Source: Trichosphaerium sp. ATCC 40318 (lineage: Eukaryota; Discosea; Flabellinia; Trichosidae). From it: a DNA stretch of 64,000 bases. Position numbers and translations under genes: made by a program. A model generated the notes under the pieces. It was not told the origin of the DNA, did not search any database, and worked only from the letters and a program-made list of their open reading frames with translations. The stretch lies in contig JALMLS010000538.1 in NCBI GenBank assembly GCA_038496445.1, positions 186,001 through 250,000 of the forward strand. The letters run 5' to 3'. Shown piece by piece: positions 36,815-48,895 of the stretch (within the stretch, counting starts at the first letter, position 1; the number at the start of each line of letters is the position of its first letter).

Positions 36815-38195
36815 GACCCTGGTTGTTTTTGTCGTTGTCAACAAGGAGAGGTTAATAGGCGGTTCCACCTGACGGAGAGTTGTGTTAAAGGTTTTCGGTA
36901 ACTGGTATAGTAAGTACTTGTACAATAAATAAACGCCAAAAGCGCCCAATCATATTCTGGTACATGAACTGGCAGAAACAAGGTAAACAATGTTGAACGC
37001 TTGTTTTCAAGTTTCTCGGTTTTTTTTTAGTACACTAACGATGTTCTAAAGTACATAAACAAATTTTCAATTGAAAATCGTGTCTTTTAGCAATCTGTCA
37101 ATAGCCGCAAATTGATTTGCAGAGGAATCCCCGGTAAGAGGGCATACCAGCATTGGTCGTGAGAAGCTGACATTTGGTGACTGAGGTATCAATTATTAGC
37201 GAGATTGAATTGATGGTAGATAGAAACGTGACCCATTGAGTAGGTACAACTGCTGAGGAGTGGGATACGAAAAGATTCATTTTCTCGTCCTCGTTGTGGC
37301 CTTTAATAGCTTCAGTCTTCAAGAAAATAAACACCGTGGAGCTCGTTAACAACGTGTTATAACAACTTTACTATTGGTAAACTAAACTTATGGGTGAATT
37401 GGGTTTGAGAAACAATCACAAAACACGTTTGTTTAGAAAATATGACTTTCTATCCTAAGTTAGCAATTTAAACGTGGTGTCAAGCGTTTGGAAAAGTATG
37501 AATTATGTAGCAATAGGGACACCGTAGTAAATAAGTTTTCTTGCTTATACAGTTAGTGGTAATAGCCAACCAACAGATACCTACATACTTTTTTGTCAAC
37601 TAAAATAATTTTGGATTCACATTAGCGCGCTCCCTAGTAACGCGTTAAAAATGATGCTTTATGCTCACTACAAAAAAATACTACACTACTATCGTAAGGA
37701 CAAGCGTGGTTCTTATATGTCCACACAGTATTGTAACGCGCAGTTACAGCGTAAACTTGCTGTAATATTACTACTGCAGGAAGAAATGTCCGAGGGTTGC
37801 GTCATGTGTAAACCCAAATCATGCGTTGTCCCTTTTTCTACAATAAAGTGACTTTGTGAAGCTCCAAATCGATAAACTAGTCGAATTCTCTGTACTAGCG
37901 CAAAAATTCTCTACAAATGAAAAAAATGTGCTTCATTTTTAGTTCTTTTTTTTCATACATACCACGCCAATAACAACACTTGTATCGCTTTAGTTTCAAA
38001 CAAGAGGTAACTTAGCTATAATTTAACCTTAAATTACCTTTTAAAGTACTTTTTGTAACCACGTGAATTCGTGACAAACCAGAGCGTTTTTTTTCTTCAA
38101 AACCGCGCAAATGTCTAAATTAGTTCCGTAAAGAATTCTGTCCTATTTTTTTTTCGATCACGTGACTAATTTCTAAATTTCTGCCCTAGTGAACA
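36815..38195. other. Long intergenic region, no supported gene
   Basis: A minus-strand frame of 84 codons at 37098-37352 and a plus-strand frame of 66 codons at 37651-37851 lack domains, signals or exon partners. CACGTG occurs near 38061 and at 38159, just upstream of the Reeler gene. Confidence 0.4.
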
Positions 38196-41100
38196 ATGTC
38201 AGCAGCACTATACTGCGGTGTTATGGTTGCTTTAGTCTTCTTTGTTTCGAGTTCGCTTTCCGCTTCAAGCGCTAGTCCTGATACTATCTTCAATTGTAAC
38301 GTAACTGCTACTAACTGGGGCTGCCCTCCTACTGATTGGAGGAACAAAACAATAACGCGAAACGGCGAAAGGGTGCAAGTACCAAACCGCTTAAGATGTG
38401 ACACGAAACCCGAACCACTCATGAGTTGGGCGACAAAGACAGTCCGAACTGATGACTATATGGTCTTCGTTGGCGCAGAGGATAACCCACAGACCGAATA
38501 TGTACCTGGGAGTATCATTGAAGTTACTGTACTTACCCTCAAGTACTGGTCAAAGTACAGAGGGTTGATGATGTGCGCTTTTCTATCTTTTTTAGACTTT
38601 TTTTCATTTTGCCCTTTTGGTTCCCTCTCCATACGTAACATTACTAATATTGTCTTTAAGGTACGCCGAAGATTCGGACAATAATCACGTGGGTGAATGG
38701 AAGTTACCAGATGATTTCCCACGTGCGTGTGAACTTTGCGAGATTTTCTTTTTTGAATCAGTTTCTGTGTTGCTACTTTTTTTTCATCTTTTTATGATCA
38801 CGTGACGTTGTATATGAACTTACGCGTGTATTTAGCCGTATTCCAGTTGCCTTGGGCTTCTGATCATCAAACTTGCGCTCAGACATTGATGCACGCAAGT
38901 GCTCAATTGAAGCCTTTGAGATCTACCATTTCGTTTGTTGCTCCGCCAAAGGGTACCGGAAAAATCACTTTCCGAGCACTCATAAAGAGCGGCGATGCCA
39001 ACACTGGTGACTTCTGGTGGCCAAATATGGATGGCGACTTTACAATGACAGAATCAAGCGAATCTCTTCCAACAAACACTGGATGGTTCCAAACAGAGGT
39101 ACTGTCCAGCAACCAAATATTATTGTCTTATTCTTTCAAAGGTTGGACAATCTTGTACTGAGCGATGTGAGATGGAAAGTCTTCAATGTGACTTGGTTTC
39201 TTTGGAGAGTATAAACGGCATTGACGAGATTAACTCAGAATTGAAAGTATCTGGATTTTTATGCAAGAAACCCTTCCTCAGTGGTTGCAGCGCTCTTGGT
39301 ACAACACAAAGTACAGCAGGATTTTGTTACTACGATGATACAAGATGCGGAATGCAAGGTCGTTCTAATGATAGAGTAAGCTGTGACGCAAAGAGTACAA
39401 GTGATGAAGACGGGTATGTTTACTTTACGCTGCTTCTTTATTTTTCTAACTTCTTCTCTAAGAATGCGATTCTGTCGATGCTTGGAAGCTACCTTAGCGC
39501 CAGTCACACAGGATAACACCACTGCACCATCTGATAGCGGTACTGGATCACCAATCGACGATCCAAATGGCTCATCTTCATCCTCCCGACCAATCATCTC
39601 CGTTTTGTTGCTTTGCCTATGCACATTCGGTATTGCCTTCTTCACATCACAAAACGGTCGCACTTCAACGCCATTTATCCTTGGACTATTACTTATTGCT
39701 CTCATCGCATTGCCTTCGGCTCACGGACACAACTGGGTCACAAGCATTAGTCGAACACCTCGTGCTAGTACAGAAACACCTTGTCCACCTAAAATTCAAG
39801 AGGGACCTCATGTTCAAGTTGGTCCTGGTCAGGAATTTGAACTAGAAAATGTTCAAGGTCACGGAGGTGTATCTTACTTTGCTATTGTTCACAAGAAGAA
39901 TGAGGATAAATTAAAACTCCACACAAAGAAGATGTTTGAAAAATACTTTGACGAAGCGCCTGCATCAGCACTCTCAACACTTCGTGTTGTACACAGACGT
40001 TTTAGAAACCGCGATCCAGAAGATGGAGACTCCTTCCTGGGACCTGAGATTGCCATAACGGATCCTGACTTTGTTCCTCGACCAGAAGCTTTTGGAGGAT
40101 GGGGAGCTGAAGCAAAGTTGTTTCCATACAAACCAGAGTATCATCAAGACAACTACGCTGAATACGAACATCCAGATATGCCTTGGATTGAAGGTGTTTT
40201 CAGAGGAAGACATTACACCAAGAGACCTGGAGATTCTGATGCTGTTAAGATTAAGATACCTGATAGCTCTGAAAAGGGAAGGTACATCGTTCATTGGTAC
40301 TGGAATGGATATCGTGACTGTACAGATGTTGACTACGTTGATCATCAAGTTGAGAATATTTACGGAATTAAAGAAAACGTGACATCATACACGTACGTTC
40401 TTCAACATATATAAATCAATCGTACTTATAAATGTGCTTAGGCGTGTAGATCACTGCTTCTTCCCAAAGTACAGAAGTGCAGGAAGTACGAACTAAACTT
40501 TTAAATATCAATTGCTAATGCTGTTTTCTTTAGGATGTACAAAAATCTACACTGACTTGTCTTACTGCGCTCGAACATGTGGTCTAACGTGTTCTGGTAT
40601 CGCGGTTATGCCTCTATCAGTTGCATCAAGATACGCAGAAGAAGCATCACTGGTTCCTGATGGTTGCTTTGAAAACTTCGATAACTTCACGGCAATAGAA
40701 AACCCTGAAGATATAAACGTTTGTTTCTCTGTGCGAGGAAGAATACCTTCTGATACCTTTGGAGAAACAGAGATAGTCTTTGAGGATGACCCCGCCTATA
40801 GAGCCACATGTTATGTGAGAGGAACTGGCCGCGTATTTCCGGGATATGTAGCAGATACAGAAAAGGAGATACCATGGAGACATGGAGATAAATGTATCGA
40901 CTGCAACACAAGAGAACTCAACAAAGACTTATCGTTGACGAATATACCAGCCTGGCCGCTCTCTGAAGATTGTATAAACTGCGACCTTGAACCTGTAGTA
41001 GTTAACAAGCCAAAGGTACCTGCGTTAATCAACAAACAGTCAAGTATGGCTTGTAACGGAGCAAGAAACGTTTGGACTCAAGTGAACGGAGAGAACCACT

Positions 41101-41387
41101 ACAGTTGTAACGGAACAAGAGCTGAAGTTTCTAAGCTTTGTCATAAACAGCTTAGGTTCGACGGTAGAAGAGAAAAAACTGATGGTTTCTTCCCTTCAGA
41201 GTGTGCTATGGCTGCTAGCTTGGATCCCGAATGTACTGACAAGATTACAATGTTCGATCGCAGCTTGACTTATGGTGGTGTACGTGCTGGCCAGTGCTAT
41301 TGTCAGACAAAGGTTGAGTGTTGTAACGGGTGCTCATTGGTCGATAGAGGTACTGCCTATCACTATTATGATCTTGCGATGGTTTGA
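38196..41387 (+). CDS. Reeler-domain membrane protein fused to LPMO-like and Cys-rich modules
   Basis: The exon chain stays in frame throughout. A signal peptide (MVALVFFVSSSLSASSA) is followed by a Cys-rich lead and a Reeler domain (WSKYRGLMM/YAEDSDNNHVGEW, FQLPWASDHQTCAQTLMHASAQLK, FVAPPKGTGKITFRALIK). A Cys-rich segment follows (VGQSCTERCEMESLQCDL; FLCKKPFLSGCSALG), then an S/T/D linker. Two helices come next, SVLLLCLCTFGIAFF and FILGLLLIALIALPSA, directly followed by HGHNWVTSISRTPR. The next part ends GRYIVHWYWNGYRDCTDVD. A first-position His after a signal-like helix plus this closing motif recalls lytic polysaccharide monooxygenases; this is inference. A GTACGT intron (about 40395-40441) joins TSYT to RVDHCFFPKYRSAG. 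A final Cys-rich domain ends in CNGCSLVDRGTAYHYYDLAMV. Confidence 0.66.
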
Positions 41388-42135
41388 AGTCTTACAAAAA
41401 CCCAAATTGGGAAATAAATATACTTATTATCGTTCTTGCGTTGTGTACCTCACGTAATACAAAACATAATTTAGTCTTCTATCGAATACTATGATCAACT
41501 TATTGTGTATTCAGCTTAACAATGAGTTATTTGTTATACACTTATAGACTTGCCGGTGGACACAGCAGAAGCTCTGAGGGTAAGTCAAAAAATAGTTCAA
41601 ACTGAAATTATACGTGCACATTAATGAGTTCGACTGAAGAATGATCTAAAACCTGTATGCAATAAGAGTACAAAGGTCATAGCATGTAGATAATGTATCA
41701 TGTGTCATCAAGTGAACGTATGTTGGTACTTAAATAACGTTTTTTTGCCAATCACGTGACGAGACTTTTAAACATGATCATAATTAAATTGTGCGTCAAA
41801 CGTAGCGCGCTTTAAAATATCTATAATAATAGCGTCAATGTACATAAAATGCTCGCAAAACAATGTTTTTATTTTGCTATTTTACTAACTTTTTACGAAA
41901 CGAATTCTCGTCTTTGATATTACTCTTCTAGTCCATTTAAACTCTTTTCAACGTACCTAGCGTTTTTTAAATTCATGTTTAAACTTAAAACAAATATATC
42001 ACGTGCAAGCAAGCATTAAAAAAGAGTCCCTTGCGTTTACTCCAAGAATGCACGTAAAATTGCCTTAAAACAGAAATCTCGATTGTCGGTGATTTTTCTC
42101 GTGAAATAGACCCAAAACCGCAACTCAACAGCCTA
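41388..42135. other. Intergenic, no gene seen
   Basis: Spacer with CACGTG at 41753 and near 42000. It is the presumed promoter of the secreted P/T-rich gene. Confidence 0.5.
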
Positions 42136-43858
42136 ATGAAGTTCCTCTTTATCATATTGGCGCTAGTGACCCTTAAAAACTATGTATATAGTCAAGAGAT
42201 AGATTTGTTTACTGCCATCAGTACCGTTTCAGCAGGAGGCCCAGGTGCTATTGAAATCGCAGAGGAGAGCGTAACAGACCCTGTATCAATAATAGGCGGT
42301 ACTAGAATCCTAAGAGCTACACGTACTGCGTCTTCAGCGCCGTCTCTGACCTTGCGTTGTGCTGCTATTGCAGGTTTTCTAGCCTACAGCGCAGATGTGA
42401 CTGTTTCAGGTGAGTGTAGAGCTATATACGCTGGGGATGATGGTAACGGTTTAACTCCTACGAATTTCATACAGAGCGGATGTGGTAAGTGAATTCTTTT
42501 TTGTAAAGAACACTTTACTTCTTTTGCTAAACGGTTTTTTCTTTTTTATTAAGATTGTTGGAATCTGCACATGGTTGACACTGATAACGATGTTGTTCTT
42601 GAGTTTATTGCACGTAGTACACTTCAATCTGATCTTTTGGTATCCACCCTCCCAATACAGACGGCGGTTGTAGATCAAGATATTTGCTTCCCTTTTTCCG
42701 GGAACCGTACTGTTTATTCTTCTATTGACCATATTGAGATTGGCATTATTGGTAATAGGATTAATATTGATGCGAATATAGGATATTCGTGTTGTCAACC
42801 AAGACTATCCTGCTGGTAAGTGTTTTTTCCAACTTGTGTTTTTTCGTGATAGTTTTTTTTTCTTTCTTGTTTTTTTCCAAAGCGTGTCTTGACTCGTTCT
42901 ACCGCTAAAGTTTTGCTTCGTTAGGCATACTGTTACAGATTTGAACGACGTGATGGTTAGTGAAACAAATATTGGAGATACTATAAGATTAGGTATCATG
43001 TGCGAAAACTATGACTCGTTGCCAGAAAGCATAGAAGAATTTGAAATTTCTTTTGGTTTTCCGCAAACTATTGGTCGTATGGACGATACAACAATAACCT
43101 GTAATAGTGCGGTAAGTTCCCTCGAACAATCTCCAAATTCTCTAGGTCTCTAAGTTATCTTATACGTGTATCAGGCAATGAATCCAACAGTTACTGGGAA
43201 TGCACTTACATTGAGTGCTATCTTAAACGAGAACGAATTAGTTAGCTGTGTGGTTGAAGTTGATTTGTTTGCTAATGGTATAGCGAATGATATTGCAGCT
43301 GATATTACGTCATTACGCACACCTGATGTCACATTCAAATCTAACGCCAATATGAATACGTGAGTACCCAATATTTTTTTTTTTTAAGCTGACAGTTTTT
43401 GATAATATCTTGTTTAAGGCAAGGCACAGTTGATTTCTGCAAACCTCCAGAACCCTCAACTGTTGTGGTTGGAAATCCACCCACAGACGCACCTACTCTT
43501 CAACCTACACCTGAACCACCAACTGCAACTGCAGCACCTACAACTGAACCTCCAACAGGAACTCCAACAACTCTATCGCCAACTGAGCCAAGTCAACTAA
43601 TTTGTATTTCACCTCGTATTATTGATGGCATGTGCCAGTACGTATTTCAACAATGAAGACATTCCCATAGCTATATAGCCCTATACTCTATCTAATGACA
43701 TTTCTAGGTGTCAAACATTCCCTTGTCACAGACTACCTGATAGTGATGATATTCAATGTGAAACAGAAGATTGGTATTGCTATTTCATAACAATGGCTCC
43801 TTCTTCAGGTTCCTTTAGAGTATCTTACGGAGGATTTGAATGTTTTTGTTCAGTGTAA
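42136..43858 (+). CDS. Secreted protein with P/T-rich linker and Cys-rich tail
   Basis: Six or seven exons. A signal peptide (MKFLFIILALVTLKNYVYSQ) is followed by a beta-rich region (EIDLFTAISTVSAGGPGAIEIAEESV, LTLRCAAIAGFLAYSADVTVSGEC) with paired cysteines. More beta strands come next (HTVTDLNDVMVSETNIGDTIRLGIMCENYD; MNPTVTGNALTLSAILNENELVSCVVEVD). A P/T linker (PTDAPTLQPTPEPPTATAAPT) leads to a C-terminal Cys-rich module: CQTFPCHRLPDS, CETEDWYCYF and ECFCSV. The DNA of the linker is simple-sequence-like. Donors are GTAAGT, GTACGT and GTGAGT types. No family is recognised; extracellular matrix or surface coat is plausible. Confidence 0.65.
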
Positions 43859-44149
43859 AATAAACGAAAAAAACAATACCAAACGAGTCACAGCACATTA
43901 ACGGCCTTTCTTGACAAAAATGCTCAAGTTTGTATGTTGGCTGTAAAAAAGTTCGTGGGTGTATTTCTCATAGCGGTGAAAAGATTCCACGGTGGCTATG
44001 TGATTCACATGAATACGGTTCTGTACTACATGATTTAAAGGGCCGTCTAAGTAGACACAATGATCCAACAGTCAGCCACTGTGACTGGTCAATGTCTTTT
44101 TTTCAAGGAAAAGAATGCACTGATTTCTGTTAAGGCTTGTAGCGTATTC
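43859..44149. other. Intergenic; weak repeat-protein fragment
   Basis: A frame near 43930-44133 reads PRWLCDSHEYGSVLHDLKGRLSRHNDPTVSHCDW. It loosely recalls the 'G.LHR...GPAV' repeats of amoebal and giant-virus proteins. It is too short to call and may be a decayed remnant. Confidence 0.25.
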
Positions 44150-45184
44150 ATTCAGTCTTTTTTAACTCAACACAAGCACAACAGATGGACCTCATATTCA
44201 CCGTAGATGGCATGGAATTCATTGTAAAGCGCTTTGTACCTGAAAACTGTGTGCGTATAACGGCCTCCAAGTACTCCCTGGACTTGATGAACATGGACGA
44301 TTCCTTCTAGGTGCGTGATTATCAAACGGTTTACGCAAACCATCTCATCGTTTCACACAGCCCAGCTAAAGAAAGGATCTAAAAAGTACGCTAATTTTCG
44401 CGTTTGTGGAACAAAGTGGGTTGTGGGAGATTGCGTCTGTTAACGCTCAACAGCTCACTTTAAGCCTGCATAGAAAGACTGTGTCAGTAAACTTGGTTCT
44501 TAAAGCTGATTTACCAAGATTCAGCACGGACATCAAGAACAAGAACAAGGTACTATTAGTACAAAAAATGGAACATGCAAAGTTGCAAAAAAATATCACG
44601 TGATATCAAAGTAAAGTATTTTCTAGGTTTGGAGTTTGAATGTACTTGGTAACATTGCAACTATGAAAAAAGGACGTGAATGTACGGCTTCCTTGTTTTC
44701 CGAAGCTAATTTCGACCTTACAAGTAACTGACTAGTACCAGGTGTTGCTCTTCTCGAACCCGCAGTGTCAAAAGGCACAAAAAGTGTTGCCTTCAAGTAC
44801 GTGTCATTTGAGATGATGACGATGCTAATAATCTTTCCAACAGGGTCCTTGACGTCTCACAGTCACTTAGACTAGGGATTGTACCTTGCGAAAAGTTCTC
44901 CTTGCAAAGCAGGCTGGGTAGTGAAGTAAATAGCAATGGTGTTGGTATCTTTATCTGGTGAAGTAATTCAAAACAAAATGATAACTACAAAATGCTACAG
45001 GGGAGAAGGGTTTAACAAGGGCGATATTGTTACAGTAACAATAGATATGGAAAACAAAAAGGTTTCTTTCTTGATAGGAGGAAAGCAGGTCAAAACCCCT
45101 CCTAAAGATCTAGGTGAAAAGTTCGACTCTTACTACTTTGCTGTGAGCGCTAATGACTCCTGTTCCTTACTCATTGTTTACTAA
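44150..45184 (+). pseudogene. Decayed inverted copy of the SPRY-domain gene
   Basis: Aligns along its length, in opposite orientation, with the gene at 495-1616, including introns. Compared with that gene, the first exon has lost a stretch coding for about KISELSNGMMP and runs out of frame into TAG at the splice junction. The second intron and the start of the next exon have lost about 45 nt, including the acceptor. A two-base loss in GTTGGTATCTTTATC shifts the frame inside the SPRY domain. The C-terminal reading of 82 codons is still nearly identical (NKMITTKCYRGEGFNKG), so the copy is recent. No intact product is expected. Confidence 0.75.
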
Positions 45185-45642
45185 AGCAAAAAATCATCAC
45201 TTCATGCCTGACTTAGCTTCTTTGCTTACAACTTTCACAAGTCTTTTTTTAAGGGTGGTGGCTTTGGTTTTTTTTAAAAGTGGTTTGGGTATGAGGCGGT
45301 AAAGGGACAATCATCAAAGATCAATCTTAACTGAGACCAGCCAAGATTAAAAAAATAGACAACGGTTCTTACATCCACCAGATTGGGTTTTTTTTGGGTT
45401 TTTTGGGTTTTTTTTGACATCGCGTCATAGCTAATACTCACAATTGTTTGCTGTAATAGTTGCAATGTACTATGTATGGTTTAAAACTATTTATTTTAGC
45501 TAGCACCAATACAATGTCTACAGATAAATAAGTGTCTAAGGCAGCTTGACCAGAGTTTCAAACATTTCTGAAAGAAAACAGCAGCCACAAGACACAACGT
45601 CAATCCAAATATTTACATTGTTTTGTAGTATTAACACATAGG
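45185..45642. other. Intergenic with low-complexity T/G tract
   Basis: A run of TTTTTTTGGGTTTTTTGGGTTTTTTTT lies at about 45389-45416. No gene is seen between the SPRY pseudogene and the F-box gene. Confidence 0.5.
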
Positions 45643-46896
45643 CTATAACCACACAATAATTAACCAAACAATAGATGCTATTACTGCAAATACCGTCAAT
45701 ATTTTATATTCACGTGGGATATCCACCCCACTTTTGTCATGTCTTCTAATATACCAACAATAGCTCAAATCTATAGTATGAACACCTGCTAAAGCTGTAA
45801 CACCAGCATCAGTAACAAGAGTACTACATAAATCTATTGTATGAACACCAGCCAACGCTTTAATTCCTTCATCTGTCACATATCTACAGAAACTTAAATT
45901 GATTGTGTGAACACCAGCCAACGCTTTAATTCCTTCATCTGTCACATATCTACAGAAACTCATATTAATGGTATGAGCTCCAGCTAAAGCTCTAATACTT
46001 TCGTCTGTCACTTTACACTCATTAACATTGATGCTATGAACACCAGCCAAGGCTTTAATCCCATCATCAGTCAATTGATCACAAAAAGCAACAGAAATTG
46101 TATGAACTCCGGCCAATGCTTTAATACCTTTATCTGTAGTATTTCTACAACCGCTCAGATTTATAGTGTGAACACCAGCTAAAGCTATAAGGCCATCTTC
46201 TTTTACATTACATTCGCTCAAATCTATTGTATGAACTCCTGCTAAAGCTCTAACACCAGCATCAGTAACATGAGTACCACTTAAATTGATTGTGTGAACA
46301 CCAGCCAACGCTGTAATTCCTTCATCTGTCACATTATTATACCGTAAATTTATTGTATGAACACCAGCCAAAGCTTTAATACCTTCATCTGTCACGTGTT
46401 TGCAAATACTCAAATCAATTGTGTGAATACCAGCTAAACATTTAACTCCCTTATCTGTCACGTTCGTTTTTGCCAATACAATCTTCCGTATTCCAGCTAA
46501 TAGAATTAGATGATCATCAGTACAGTCATCAAGCTGAAGACTATTAATAATCTTAAAGTTACTAAGATCAACTCCTTTCTCCAGATTCTGTAATTTGAGG
46601 TCAAATGCTCCTTGCAAGTACTGTAAGTGGTGTTGTCTTATACCAAATTGAATTATAATTCTATTTGAGTCTATGAGATGAGGTGAAGTTTTGTACAGTT
46701 TTATGAGCTTTTCTTCAGTTTCTATGATTATATCTCTTGTGTTTGCGTATTGCAAGTGGTATTTTGCGATATTAGCAAACATTTTAGATGTATGCACTAT
46801 AGAGTCCATAGATAACAGCGGAACATTGTGTAGTATATGAACAATAACTTCAACTGGTATCTCATCAAAGAATGCGCTGTTTGTGTTCATTATCAA
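45643..46896 (-). CDS. F-box/LRR protein with C-terminal membrane anchor
   Basis: Single exon, 417 residues. The F-box (FFDEIPVEVIVHILHNVPLLSMDSIVHTSKMFANI) is followed by a less regular region, then about twelve leucine-rich repeats with the core VTDEGIKALAGVHTINLSxC. The C-terminus has a single helix (ILTVFAVIASIVWLIIVWL) that would tail-anchor the protein. The relative at 11.2-12.2 kb shares the repeat unit but lacks the helix. Adjacent repeats at 45850-45960 are almost identical over about 60 bases, a sign of recent repeat duplication. Likely a membrane-bound SCF substrate adaptor; target unknown. Confidence 0.82.
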   Translation of the reverse strand: MIMNTNSAFFDEIPVEVIVHILHNVPLLSMDSIVHTSKMFANIAKYHLQYANTRDIIIETEEKLIKLYKTSPHLIDSNRIIIQFGIRQHHLQYLQGAFDLKLQNLEKGVDLSNFKIINSLQLDDCTDDHLILLAGIRKIVLAKTNVTDKGVKCLAGIHTIDLSICKHVTDEGIKALAGVHTINLRYNNVTDEGITALAGVHTINLSGTHVTDAGVRALAGVHTIDLSECNVKEDGLIALAGVHTINLSGCRNTTDKGIKALAGVHTISVAFCDQLTDDGIKALAGVHSINVNECKVTDESIRALAGAHTINMSFCRYVTDEGIKALAGVHTINLSFCRYVTDEGIKALAGVHTIDLCSTLVTDAGVTALAGVHTIDLSYCWYIRRHDKSGVDIPREYKILTVFAVIASIVWLIIVWL

Positions 46897-47255
46897 GTTT
46901 ACAAGGAGCTAGTTCCGATATAAAATAAAGAACCTTACAACAGCAAAGCAAGACAAGGTGCCACGTGCGTTTTGCTCCTTTGAACTACCGGAGTTGACTT
47001 GAAAAACATAAACAGTAAAAGATTTTACCTGAAATAACTATTATTAGCTTTTCAGAGAAACTGACTTTAAGCATCAAGAACGATAGCAAACATTTATTGT
47101 ACCGTATAGCAGTAGTACACGACAACTGTAGGACTAACTTAATACAACATTTTAAACAGCTACACTTGCAACAAAAAAAAAGTAAAAAAGAAGCAAAAAG
47201 ATAACAAGACAGATTACTGTACAAAGTGGGGTTGCTTTTTTATGGAATTAAGTAC
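46897..47255. other. Intergenic, no gene seen
   Basis: Spacer between the F-box/LRR gene start and the Aurora kinase end. One CACGTG near 46963, upstream of the F-box/LRR gene. Confidence 0.5.
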
Positions 47256-48895
47256 TTAACATTTTTTGGCTTGAGTATACTGTGTTATCCACCAATGTTT
47301 TCTAAGTTCAGCAAGAGATATACGCTTCTTTGGGTCAACGACGAGCAACTAAAACACGAGAAACAGTCAGTTAACCAGGTCACTGTAACATGCTTTTTTC
47401 TTTTGGTAATAAAACGTTTTACGTACCCTTTTAATCAAGTCTCTTGCGCCAGCAGGGAAGCCAGTAGGGAACTTATACCTATTATTTACGATAGCTTTTC
47501 TTGTTTCTTTTTCAGAATCAAGTTCAAAAGGAGGTGTTCCTACTAAGAACTCGTATGCTAGTACGCCTAGATGCATGGTAAGATACCACCAAATAAATAT
47601 CAATGTTGACGTACCCAAAGACCAAATATCACAAGTTTTGTTATGTCCAGCTTGCTGTAAAGGAATTTAGAGGATATTTTTTGAAAACAACAACATCAAA
47701 AAAAATTCTTGTATTTAGTAATGTACCTGAAGCATCTCTGGTGGAAGATAATCTAGTGTACCGCAAAGGGTTTCGCGCCTTTTAGCATGGGAATGTACAG
47801 AGTATCCAAAATCAGCAATTTTTACTGTTCCATCTGCTGTAAGCAACAAGTTCTCTGGCTATAAAAAAACGATTTTTAGTTTCACGCTTAATTCCTTGAA
47901 TAGTAAATCATTACCTTCAAATCACGGTGCGCAATACGTCTAGAGTGTAGGTACATAAGAGCTTCTGCTACTTGATCAATATACTAGAACGATGTTGAGT
48001 AAGACAAAGGAAACAACAAACATGAAACGTGTTATCCACGTGGTTTAGTTTTTTTTTTTTCAATTTTTTCTTTTTTTGGACCAACGTTTTAACAGGTCAC
48101 CAATAACAATGAAGAAACAATAAAACCATTTTTCAATAAGACTACGCTATGCGTTATAAATTGTTACCTTTGCAGATGTTTCAGCGTCAAATCTACGCTG
48201 CTTTCTAAGGTGTCCGTATACTTCTCCTTCTGATGCGTATTCTAGTATAAGGACAATCCTCTTGTCATCGTGAAACCATCCGTATAGTCTGATAAGGTTT
48301 TTATGGCGAATCTAATGATTAGAAGGTTAATCTCGATAAAACCTTTCGATAATTTTTTATGATCAAAAATAACGGATAGTAGTGTATTAGGCTCTTACTG
48401 AGCGTAATATCACCTGCGGGGCTATTTTCGAAAGGATTTAAATCGTACGTTGGACATTATTTCAATTTCACGTCTTACGCTCTTTTCAGCCATATCGCGC
48501 ATAATATCTGATTTAAAGAGTACTTTGAGTGCAACGATGAATTTGGACTTCTTTTCTCTAGCAAGGTAAACGTGGCCTAAATAGTATCAGGTTGCATGCA
48601 CTAGAGTGTAGATGTTCGTACCATACTTTCCACGGCCTAATGGTTTGCCTATATCGAAATCAGCAATACTCCACTGTCTTGGCTTTTGCTTCTCGACAGG
48701 TTGTCTCCTGTTCATTGAGTGTCCGCGCCGTACGTTTGGATGCTATACAGAATCAGAAACGGTTTGATGGATTGGCGGGAATCTTTTTAAACCGCTAACA
48801 AAGCGAATGCACAAACCAGCGCGGTTATAGACGCAACATGCAGTGTTTTTTTGTATTTAAAACTCTAGAATTACACGTACAGAGTTTTCTGTCAT
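47256..48895 (-). CDS. AURK: Aurora-type serine/threonine kinase
   Basis: Mitotic kinase of the Aurora family. Exons join to a short N-terminus ([24 protein letters not shown]) and a full kinase domain. [27 protein letters not shown] gives the glycine loop; [11 protein letters not shown] has the VALK lysine. Later come [61 protein letters not shown] (catalytic loop), [29 protein letters not shown] (activation loop with the Aurora [16 protein letters not shown] block) and [15 protein letters not shown]. The end reads [18 protein letters not shown]. The short N-terminus resembles Aurora B/C and single-Aurora protists. Acceptors and donors (GTACGT, GTACGA) fit the window's pattern. Confidence 0.93.

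Noticed and set aside
37098-37352. Minus-strand 84-codon frame in the 36.8-38.2 kb gap
   Set aside because: No family resemblance, signal peptide or exon chain; its length is within chance for this region.
44790-44850. One-base difference in the SPRY copy near AATAATC(C)TTTCC taken as a frameshift
   Set aside because: It falls in a predicted intron (GTACGT...CAACAG) in both copies. The real breaks in the second copy lie elsewhere.
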